Source: Bradyrhizobium tropiciagri (lineage in GTDB: Bacteria; Pseudomonadota; Alphaproteobacteria; Rhizobiales; Xanthobacteraceae). Taken from it: 64,000 bases of DNA. The notes beneath the pieces were generated by a model. That model was not told where the DNA came from. It did not search any database and saw nothing but the letters and a program-made list of their open reading frames with translations. Where the stretch lies: contig NZ_JAFCKF010000001.1 of the NCBI RefSeq assembly GCF_018130545.1, positions 868,001 to 932,000 of the forward strand. Reading direction: 5' to 3'. Below, piece by piece: positions 57,623 to 64,000 of this stretch (positions are counted from its first letter, which is position 1; every line of letters starts with the position of its first letter). Position numbers and translations under genes: made by a program.

Positions 57623-58180
57623 ATGACCAAGATGAAGCTGCAGATTGCGCATCAGGTTCCCGGCCGGATTCGCATGAAGGTGCCGTCGGCGAAGGAAAAC
57701 CCCGAGCTTCTTGAGCAGATCAAGCAGACCTTCAGCGTCATTCCCGGCATCGAGGAGGTCATCGTCAATCCGGCAACCGGAAGCATCGTGCTGCACTACG
57801 ACACCGAACGGCACGACGAATTTCACGGCCGGCTCGAGCACCATACCGGCGGCCATTACAAGCCGCCGACCAACGAGATCGACGCGCTCGCCACCAAGAT
57901 CGAGCAGGAAGCCGAGTACCTCGCCGAGCATTCGCATACGGCAAGGGTGATCGTCGATTTCTTCAAGGACTTCGACAACGGCATCAAGGTCGCCACCGGA
58001 AACGTCGTCGATCTGAAGATCCTGCTCGCCACCGGCATTGCCGGCTTCACCATCTTCGAGGTCGGCGCCAACGCCGCGACCCCGGTTTGGGTCACGCTGG
58101 CGATCTTTGCACTCAACCACATGATTCAGGCCAACATGGGCGCCGCGGAAGAGGCGGAGCCGGCAGGCGCGAAGGCCTGA
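57623..58180 (+). CDS. HMA2-domain protein with two membrane segments
   Basis: A 185-residue protein with an N-terminal heavy-metal-associated-like (HMA2) ferredoxin fold: KLQIAHQVPGRIRMKVPSAK, then IPGIEEVIVNPATGSIVLHY. The metal-binding CxxC of true HMA domains is absent. Residues 80-110 are helical and acidic, followed by a hydrophobic region ILLATGIAGFTIFEVGANAA and VWVTLAIFALNHMIQANM. It precedes a P-type ATPase by 25 bases and shares the HMA2 N-terminus with it, so the two may interact. Confidence 0.85.
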   Translation: MTKMKLQIAHQVPGRIRMKVPSAKENPELLEQIKQTFSVIPGIEEVIVNPATGSIVLHYDTERHDEFHGRLEHHTGGHYKPPTNEIDALATKIEQEAEYLAEHSHTARVIVDFFKDFDNGIKVATGNVVDLKILLATGIAGFTIFEVGANAATPVWVTLAIFALNHMIQANMGAAEEAEPAGAKA

Positions 58181-58205
58181 CCGCCAAGGGCGAGAGTGCG
58201 AATTC

Positions 58206-60323
58206 ATGGATTTCCGCTTCTGCCACTCGATGCCAGGCCGCATTCGTCTCAGCATTCCCGCGCTCGGCCAAAATCGCAAGCTGGGTGAGAGCTGCCTTGG
58301 CTGGCTGCGGGCGCAGGACGGCATCAGGACCGCGCGGATCAACTACGACTGCGCGAGCCTCGTGCTGGAATATGATCCGGCGCACGAGCAGAGGCTGCTC
58401 GCGCTGCTGAACGGCTTCAAGGCGATGAGCCTGGCCGACGTCAAGGCGCTCTGCGCCAGCGCCGCGCCGGAAGTGGCTTCGGCGCGCGCCAGCGTGCCGG
58501 AAGTCTCCAAGCGCTCGCCGCTGACGCTGCCGACGCTGTCCTTGTTCATGGCCTTCAGCGCCAATCCGGTGATCGCGGCGGTCAACATGCCGCTGATGCT
58601 GTGGAATGCGATCCCGATCGCCAAGCGCGCCTGGAAGGTCTGGGCCAACGAGAACCGGCTGAACATCGATGTGCTCGACACGCTCGCGATCAGCGCCTCG
58701 GTGCTGCAAGGCAACCCGCTGGCGGGCTGCATCGTCACCTGGCTGATCAAGCTCGGCGACTGGATCCGCGACCTCACCGCCGCGGGTTCGCGGCGCGCGA
58801 TCAACGAGCTGCTCGAATTCCAGTCGAAGACCGCCTGGCTGCTGCGCGACGGCGAGGTGGTGTCGATCCCCGCTGCCGAGCTCAAGAACGGCGACATCGT
58901 CGTGGTGTATCCCGGCGAGATGATCCCGGTCGACGGCGAGATCATCGACGGCTCCGCCACCATCGACCAGAAGACGATCACCGGCGAGGGCCTGCCGGTG
59001 CATCGCGGCAAGGGCGAAGCCGCCTTTGCCGCCACCGTGATCCGCGAGGGCCAGATCACGCTGCGGGCGCTGCGGGTCGGAACCGCGACCACCGCCGGCC
59101 AGATCGTGCGCTTGATCGAATCCGCGCCGATCGGCGACACCCGCATGCAGAACCATGCCGAGCGCTTCGCCGACCGGCTGGTGACCCCGACGCTGGCGCT
59201 CGCCACCGGCACCGCCATGGTCTCGGGCGACTTCAACCGCTTCCTGTCGCTCGTGATCGTCGACTACGGCACCGGCATCCGCGTCGCCGCGCCCACATCG
59301 GTGCTGTCCTCGATGACCTTGGCCGCGCGCACCGGCATGATCATCAAGAGCGGCGGTCACATGGAGAAGCTCGCCGGGATCGACACCATGGTGTTCGACA
59401 AGACCGGCACCCTCACCCACGGCACGCCCGCCGTGATCGACGTGATCTCCTATCAGAAGCAGATCACGCCGAACCATTTGCTCGGGCTCGCCGCGGCCGC
59501 CGAAACCAAGCTGCAGCATCCGGTCGCCGAAGCGTTGCGCACCCGCGCCCGGCAGCTCGCGGTGAACATTCCGCCGTGCAACGAGACCACCTACCGCCTC
59601 GGCCTCGGCGTCGAGGGCCAGGTCAACGGCTATTACGTCCATGTCGGCAACCAGCGCTTCATGCGCCAGAGCGAGATCGCGGTCGATGCCTCGGTGCTCG
59701 ATCGCGCGGCACTCGACGAGCGCGGCTATTCGAGCCTCTATATCGCTGTCGACGGCAAGCTCGCGGGCCTCGTGCCCTATTCCGACGAAATCCGCGAGGA
59801 GAGCCGCTCGGTGATCCAGCGGCTGCATGCGCTGGGCGTCAAGAACAGCATCATGCTGACCGGCGACAATGCGGTGGTGGCGCGCGCCGTCTGCGAGAAT
59901 CTCGGGCTGACCGAGCACTTCGCGGACATGCTGCCCGCCGACAAGGCCGGCGTGATCCAGGAGCTGCAGCGCCAGGGCCGCAGGGTCGCCATGGTCGGCG
60001 ACGGCATCAACGATTCCCCGGCGCTCAGCTTCGCCGATGTCGGAATCGCGATGAAGCATGGCGCCGAGGTCACCCACGAATCCGCCGACGTCATCCTGAT
60101 GGAGGATTCGCTCTGGAAGCTGGTCAAGGCGGTCGAGATCTCGCAAGGCGCCGTCAGCCTGATCAAGCAGAACTATGCCATCGTCGCCGCGCTCAACACG
60201 CTGGCGCTTGGCCTTGCTTTGCCCGGCGGCCTGATCACGCCCGAGATGACCGCGCTGATCAGCAATGGCTCGGCGATCCTCGCGAGCGTCAACGGCATAC
60301 GGCCAATTCTCAGGTATCAATGA
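58206..60323 (+). CDS. Atypical P1B-like P-type ATPase (no CPx motif)
   Basis: A 705-residue P-type ATPase of the heavy-metal type. It keeps the phosphorylation motif VFDKTGTLTHG (Asp near 398), an ATP-binding HP motif (QHPVAEAL), the hinge MVGDGINDSPAL, and an actuator loop ITGEGLP where Ser is usually TGES. The membrane metal site that is CPC or CPx in P1B pumps reads IVDYGTGIRVAAPTSV (near residue 350), so the transported ion is not obvious. The N-terminus is an HMA2 domain without CxxC. The stop overlaps the EcsC-family gene (ATGA). Confidence 0.88.
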   Translation: MDFRFCHSMPGRIRLSIPALGQNRKLGESCLGWLRAQDGIRTARINYDCASLVLEYDPAHEQRLLALLNGFKAMSLADVKALCASAAPEVASARASVPEVSKRSPLTLPTLSLFMAFSANPVIAAVNMPLMLWNAIPIAKRAWKVWANENRLNIDVLDTLAISASVLQGNPLAGCIVTWLIKLGDWIRDLTAAGSRRAINELLEFQSKTAWLLRDGEVVSIPAAELKNGDIVVVYPGEMIPVDGEIIDGSATIDQKTITGEGLPVHRGKGEAAFAATVIREGQITLRALRVGTATTAGQIVRLIESAPIGDTRMQNHAERFADRLVTPTLALATGTAMVSGDFNRFLSLVIVDYGTGIRVAAPTSVLSSMTLAARTGMIIKSGGHMEKLAGIDTMVFDKTGTLTHGTPAVIDVISYQKQITPNHLLGLAAAAETKLQHPVAEALRTRARQLAVNIPPCNETTYRLGLGVEGQVNGYYVHVGNQRFMRQSEIAVDASVLDRAALDERGYSSLYIAVDGKLAGLVPYSDEIREESRSVIQRLHALGVKNSIMLTGDNAVVARAVCENLGLTEHFADMLPADKAGVIQELQRQGRRVAMVGDGINDSPALSFADVGIAMKHGAEVTHESADVILMEDSLWKLVKAVEISQGAVSLIKQNYAIVAALNTLALGLALPGGLITPEMTALISNGSAILASVNGIRPILRYQ

Positions 60324-61159
60324 GCCAGGATGTCGCCCAGCTCGTTGTGCTTCCTCCCGGCGATCACGCCGCACTCCAAGCCGCGGTCAAGATACTGGAA
60401 AGCCCGAACCTGGCGGCGCGGATCGCTGACTATGCCGGCGTCCCTGTCAATCGCGTCCTGAACCTGCTGCCGAAAACCGCCAACCGCCAGCTCAGCGGGC
60501 TGGTGCGCACGGCGGTCATGAAGGGGCTGGAAGTGGCCGTCGACACGCTCGACGAAAAGCCGCCGCCCTCACCCGCGGTGACCTTCTCGTCGTTTCTCGC
60601 CGGCGTGACCGGAGGCGTCAGCGGCCTGTTCGGCTTCGGCGCACTCGCGGTCGAACTTCCCCTGACGACGACCTTGATGCTGCGCGCGATTGCCGAGATC
60701 GCACGGCACCAGGGCGAAGATCTCTCCAACATCGAGGCAAGGCTCGCCTGTCTCGAAGTGTTCGCCTACGGCACCAAGCGCACCGACGAGACTGTCGACA
60801 TCGGCTACTATGCCGCCCGCGCCCTGATCAGCAAATACACCAGCGACGCCGCCGCCTACATCCTGGAGCGCGGCGCGGTCGATGCGTCCGCCCCGGTGAT
60901 CTCCAACCTGGTCAGCGAGATCGTCTCAAGGTTCGGGCTGGTGGTCTCGGACAAGGCCGCGGCCGGCGCGGTCCCGATCATCGGCGCGGCGTTCGGCGCG
61001 ACCGTCAATGTCATCTTCATGGACCATTTCCAGAAGATCGCGAAGGGGCACTTCACCGTGCGCCGGCTGGAGCGGATCCATGGCAGCACCGGCGTTCGGC
61101 AACATTATGCGGCGATTGCGGCCGGGCTCGCACCGCGGCGCGGCATCGCGACGGCATGA
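60320..61159 (+). CDS. EcsC family protein
   Basis: A 279-residue EcsC-family protein. The central region has SSFLAGVTGGVSGLFGFGAL with LAVELPLTTTLMLRAIAEIA, followed by a helical domain containing EDLSNIEARLACLEVFAYGT. The family is named after EcsC of Bacillus and is membrane-associated and of unknown biochemical role. The start overlaps the ATPase stop (ATGA), which argues for coupled production and a shared function with the pump. Confidence 0.85.
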   Translation: MSQDVAQLVVLPPGDHAALQAAVKILESPNLAARIADYAGVPVNRVLNLLPKTANRQLSGLVRTAVMKGLEVAVDTLDEKPPPSPAVTFSSFLAGVTGGVSGLFGFGALAVELPLTTTLMLRAIAEIARHQGEDLSNIEARLACLEVFAYGTKRTDETVDIGYYAARALISKYTSDAAAYILERGAVDASAPVISNLVSEIVSRFGLVVSDKAAAGAVPIIGAAFGATVNVIFMDHFQKIAKGHFTVRRLERIHGSTGVRQHYAAIAAGLAPRRGIATA

Positions 61160-61174
61160 GGCGTTTGGCAGCAA

Positions 61175-62422
61175 TTGGACATCGGCGCCGTGCTTCCGCC
61201 TGAGGACACCAGGCTGCGCGACCTTCGTCGCATGCGCTCGCTCGCCACGGCCCTGCTAGTGCTCATGCTGCTGGCGTTTGTGGCGACCTCGATGGCGCAG
61301 GCGCATTGGCCGTGGCTGGCCTATCCGCGTGCCTTTGCGGAGGCCGCCATGATCGGCGCCTGCGCCGACTGGTTCGCCGTCGTCGCGCTGTTTCGCCATC
61401 CGCTCGGGATCCCGATTCCGCACACCGCGATCGTTCCGCAGAGCAAGCAGCGCATCGCGGTCGCGCTCGGCCGCTTCATCGCCAACAACTTCCTGTCGCC
61501 GCGCGTGATCGGCGATCGCATTCGCGACGTCGACATCGCCGGCTGGACCGCGCAATGGATCGAGCGGCCGTCGCATGCCCGCAGCGCGGCACAGCGCACG
61601 GTCTCGGCGGTGCATCAGGCCTTGCAGGCGACGCCGAGCGCCGACATCAACGCCTTCCTGACCCGCCGGACACGGCAGGGGATCGCGGCGGTTCCGGTGG
61701 CGCCGCTCGCTTCGCGCCTGCTGGCGCTGTTGTGGGCGCATGGCGACGCGCAGGCGCTGGTCGAGCGCCTGATCACATCGGCCAGCGTCGCGCTCGCCAA
61801 CAACAAGGAGACGATCCGCAAGAAAGTCTCACAGCGTTCCTACCGCTTCGTGCCGAAATGGGTCGATGGCATCGTCGCCGACCGCGTCATCTCCGGCATC
61901 GGCCAGACCCTCGACGAGATGCGCGAGCCGGACCATCCCTGGCGTGTCGAGCTCAAGGCCGAGATCGAGCGCCTGATCGACCGGCTCGCCACCGATCCCG
62001 ACTACCTCGCCAAGGGCGAGGAGCTGAAGCAGAACATGCTGGATAATCCCGCCGTGATCCGGCAGATCGACGCGATGTGGCACGCCATCGAGGCGCGACT
62101 GAACTCCGCCGCGACCTCGGCTGCGATCGCCGACGCGATCGAAACCGCCCTGATCTCGGTTGCGGTGCGGATGCGTGACGATGCCGAGATGCGCGACCGC
62201 ATCAACCGCTGGCTTCGCGTCGCCGCGCTGCGCGCCGTAGCATCGCGGCGCCAGGAGATCGCGGCCTTCATCCGCAAGGTGGTCGAGAACTGGGACACCG
62301 AGACGCTGATTATGCGGATCGAATTGCAGGTCGGACGCGATTTACAGTTCATCCGGATCAACGGCACCGTCGTCGGCGGGCTCGTCGGTCTGGTGATCTT
62401 CTCTGTGTCACGCTGGCTGTAA
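61175..62422 (+). CDS. DUF445 family membrane protein
   Basis: A 415-residue DUF445 protein. The N-terminal membrane helix (SLATALLVLMLLAFVATSMA) is followed by the family signature YPRAFAEAAMIGACADWFAV and ALFRHPLGIPIPHTAIVPQS. The middle is a long helical region and a second membrane helix ends the protein (TVVGGLVGLVIFSVSRWL). The N-terminus is uncertain: a TTG at 61175, a GTG at 61190 and an ATG at 61232 are all possible. It follows the EcsC-family gene by 15 bases and may complete the module. Confidence 0.87.
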   Translation: MDIGAVLPPEDTRLRDLRRMRSLATALLVLMLLAFVATSMAQAHWPWLAYPRAFAEAAMIGACADWFAVVALFRHPLGIPIPHTAIVPQSKQRIAVALGRFIANNFLSPRVIGDRIRDVDIAGWTAQWIERPSHARSAAQRTVSAVHQALQATPSADINAFLTRRTRQGIAAVPVAPLASRLLALLWAHGDAQALVERLITSASVALANNKETIRKKVSQRSYRFVPKWVDGIVADRVISGIGQTLDEMREPDHPWRVELKAEIERLIDRLATDPDYLAKGEELKQNMLDNPAVIRQIDAMWHAIEARLNSAATSAAIADAIETALISVAVRMRDDAEMRDRINRWLRVAALRAVASRRQEIAAFIRKVVENWDTETLIMRIELQVGRDLQFIRINGTVVGGLVGLVIFSVSRWL

Positions 62423-62440
62423 CGCGTTCAGATTCTTGTA

Positions 62441-62490
62441 TTGACGCGTTTTCTTCACGCGAACCGGTGTCCACTTCGCTCGAAAACGCT
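62441..62490 (+). repeat. Palindromic repeat family A, copy 3
   Basis: Third copy of the hairpin element seen at 19016 and 48460, in the same orientation. It lies between convergent genes, five bases beyond the stop codon of the small ORF at 62496-62696, as copy 1 abuts the dgdA stop. Confidence 0.85.
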
Positions 62491-62495
62491 TTGGG

Positions 62496-62696
62496 TCAGG
62501 GAAAACGAATCCGAAGCAGCGGCAATTGCTGCAACCTGTCGAGCAGGCGCACGATCTGGCTTGCGGCCATGCCGAGGCAGCCGAGGATGAAGTGGCGGCG
62601 GGTCAAGCCTGGCTCACGGACCACCAATTCCAGTCGCTGGAGGTGTGGTTCGGGCGGGGTGTGCGCACGCAAGGCAGGAAGCGTCGTCATCTGCAT
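62496..62696 (-). CDS. Small protein with twin-arginine-like segment, coupled to LCIB-like gene
   Basis: A 66-codon ORF beginning at an ATG that overlaps the stop of the upstream gene by one base (TGATG), the usual arrangement for translational coupling. The sequence includes LTRRHFILGCLGMAASQIVR, which resembles a twin-arginine signal region but sits about 30 residues from the start and is followed by only 16 residues. I do not recognise a family. It could be a small membrane protein or the remnant of a longer Tat substrate. Confidence 0.5.
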   Translation of the reverse strand: MQMTTLPALRAHTPPEPHLQRLELVVREPGLTRRHFILGCLGMAASQIVRLLDRLQQLPLLRIRFP

Positions 62697-63799
62697 CAGC
62701 CGATCGGAATGCGGATTTCCGGCGCCGCGGTCATCTGCTCGATCGTCGTGTCGAACGACAGGCAGTCCGGATTCTCGCCCGGCATCCGGCGCAACGTCTC
62801 GACCAGTTGCTCCTGCTCCAGCAGGAACGAGCGGCCGTCGCGCAGCCGGGCATAGGCCGCCCACGGCACGAATTTGGTGAACGGAAACCGGAATCCCTCG
62901 CGCGGCGACACGTCGATGTTCATGCCGGAAACGAACAGCAAGTTCTTGGTCGCAAACGCCGGCTCGCGCAAAATGCTGCGGTAGGTGCGGTCGAACTCGG
63001 CCTGGGTGACGAAGCGGGCGGCATCCAATGCGGGATGCGGCGAGGTCACCAGCGCCGGCATCACCGGAGCCAGCGCCGCCTCGAGAATGTCGTGACCCTC
63101 GGGACCTTCGGCCAGCGCGCGGCGGAAGTGGAACAGATCGGGCGACAGCGCCGCGCCGATCGGTTCCGGCGTCTCGCCAAAGCAGACCTCGCCGAGCCGC
63201 GCGCGGATCACCGGGTTCGCGCGAAACACCTTCGAGGTGCTCAGCACGGTCAGCGGCTGCACCGGCATCTCGACCATCCGCTCGAGCGCCAGGAAGAGAC
63301 CGTCGCTGCGGCTGTCGTCGAGATACTGGTTGTCGATCTGGAACACCGGCACGCCATTGAGGCGGCCGCATTGCACCTGCTGGCAGGCGAGCGCGTAGTC
63401 ATCCTCATACCAGCGCAGCACGCCGCAGAGCTTGCCGCAGCAATCCCCGAACCTGCAATCTTCGGTGCGGTGGCGCTGATAGACGCCAAAGCGGCCGTCA
63501 TCGGGATTGTAGCCGACATGGCTGGCCTGGATCAGCACCAGGTCTTCGCCATGATGCGCATAAGGTCCGTGGCGGTTGATCGCAACCTTGCCGCCGACCC
63601 GCCCATGATCGAACGGAAACGTCCCGAAATGCTGGGCCAGCAGCATCACCGGATAGCCCTGGCTCTCATCCGAGCAAAAGGCGCGCGACGGCAGCATATG
63701 CTGGCGCTCGAAGCCGAGCGAACGGCAGTAGTTGTAGAGCCGGGGCACGAAATGCCCGTAGCGCATCGCGAAACGACCAACCCGGAAGGTTTCGATCAT
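62696..63799 (-). CDS. LCIB-like (beta-carbonic-anhydrase-fold) protein, probable
   Basis: A 367-residue protein whose middle third resembles the LCIB/C beta-carbonic-anhydrase family of algae and some bacteria. The pattern FCSDES (Cys42, Asp44, Glu45), then LLAQHFGTFPFDHGRVGGKV, then LIQASHVGYNPDDGRFGV (His94), then GDCCGKLCGVL (Cys120/121/125) matches the order Cys-Asp-Glu, gly-rich, His, Cys expected for the zinc site. If right, it would interconvert CO2 and bicarbonate. The C-terminal 230 residues are not recognised. The assignment rests on motif order only. A small coupled ORF follows. Confidence 0.6.
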   Translation of the reverse strand: MIETFRVGRFAMRYGHFVPRLYNYCRSLGFERQHMLPSRAFCSDESQGYPVMLLAQHFGTFPFDHGRVGGKVAINRHGPYAHHGEDLVLIQASHVGYNPDDGRFGVYQRHRTEDCRFGDCCGKLCGVLRWYEDDYALACQQVQCGRLNGVPVFQIDNQYLDDSRSDGLFLALERMVEMPVQPLTVLSTSKVFRANPVIRARLGEVCFGETPEPIGAALSPDLFHFRRALAEGPEGHDILEAALAPVMPALVTSPHPALDAARFVTQAEFDRTYRSILREPAFATKNLLFVSGMNIDVSPREGFRFPFTKFVPWAAYARLRDGRSFLLEQEQLVETLRRMPGENPDCLSFDTTIEQMTAAPEIRIPIG

Positions 63800-63923
63800 C
63801 TGCTTCCGCCTGACCAGTCCGACATATCCAGCGCGCGCGGGAAACGTCCCCGCTCCCGCTACCGGCGGGAACGGTAGATGCCGTTGTTGACGGTTATGTG
63901 AATGCGGCAGCCGGGTGGAGAGC

Positions 63924-64000
63924 TCAGCGCCCCCAGCGCAGCACGACCGGGTCGAGCGTGCGCGCGATCTCGATCAGGCCTGCGCGCGTCGCCGGATGCA
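63924..64000 (-). CDS. C-terminal end of an unidentified gene (cut by the window edge)
   Basis: On the minus strand an open frame enters from the right edge and ends at a TGA at 63926-63924, giving about 24 residues (ending VVLRWGR). The codon choice is GC-rich as in neighbours. Too little is visible to name a function. Confidence 0.45.
   Translation of the reverse strand, partial: HPATRAGLIEIARTLDPVVLRWGR

Noticed and set aside
58113-60374. 753-codon minus-strand open frame opposite the P-type ATPase
   Set aside because: Shadow of the ATPase gene; it is rich in Asp, His, Arg and Gln and lacks any recognisable domain.

Overview
The window is GC-rich, densely coded DNA from an alphaproteobacterium, most likely a Bradyrhizobium or close relative. 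This is inferred from gene content (class I lysyl-tRNA synthetase, ligase-associated DNA repair genes, PodJ-like polar protein, CDGSH/globin fusion, many LysR regulators) and from several families of short palindromic repeats of the kind common in Bradyrhizobium intergenic DNA. No rRNA, tRNA, CRISPR array, transposase or prophage was seen.

0-5.5 kb: the end of a glutathione S-transferase gene with a strong terminator, then a type I secretion operon (a Gly/Leu/Asp-rich presumed substrate, ABC transporter, HlyD adaptor) and two small membrane-protein genes. 5.6-12.2 kb: a beta-oxidation cluster on the minus strand (acyl-CoA dehydrogenase, thiolase, FadJ-like multifunctional enzyme) with an NTF2-like protein and a divergent PadR regulator. 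12.4-19 kb: a very large PodJ/Sel1-type polarity protein, a ClpP-fold membrane-anchored protein, and a TauE/SafE-type exporter with its TIGR02186 partner. 19-24.3 kb: dialkylglycine decarboxylase with a divergent Lrp regulator, an NRAMP-related transporter with non-canonical metal motifs, and an EamA exporter with a divergent LysR regulator.

24.5-33.4 kb: the ligase-associated repair set (PdeM phosphoesterase, Lhr-type helicase, exonuclease, ATP-dependent DNA ligase), split into two divergent halves around a branched-chain amino-acid binding protein and a TPR-methyltransferase. 33.4-43 kb: housekeeping and transport genes: DUF6460-like protein, metallo-beta-lactamase-fold hydrolase, MATE exporter, pyrD, DUF952, S24-type repressor, class II aldolase, lysK, an amino-acid binding protein and a SCO copper chaperone. 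43-52.4 kb: a second CASAC-motif periplasmic protein, an FAD-binding dehydrogenase, a CDGSH/ferredoxin/CDGSH/globin fusion divergent from an HxlR regulator, RidA, a PhaC-like hydrolase, and a Rieske oxygenase with a divergent LysR regulator.

52.4-56.8 kb: an ECF-type sigma factor, a DUF4142 protein and a cupredoxin. Near-identical GGAACC-N17-TCCAA promoters precede the sigma gene and the DUF4142 gene, which suggests a small autoregulated stress regulon. An NTF2-like protein, a LuxR-type regulator and a cytochrome P450 follow. 57-62.4 kb: an unusual membrane module (DUF5132-like protein, HMA2-like protein, P-type ATPase without a CPx motif, EcsC-family protein, DUF445 protein). 62.5-64 kb: a minus-strand gene resembling LCIB-type carbonic anhydrases, with a translationally coupled 66-codon ORF carrying a twin-arginine-like segment, then the end of another gene. 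The most promising unexplained parts are the P-type ATPase module, the LCIB-like pair, the ECF promoter pair, the iron/heme fusion protein and the repeat-free type I secretion substrate.
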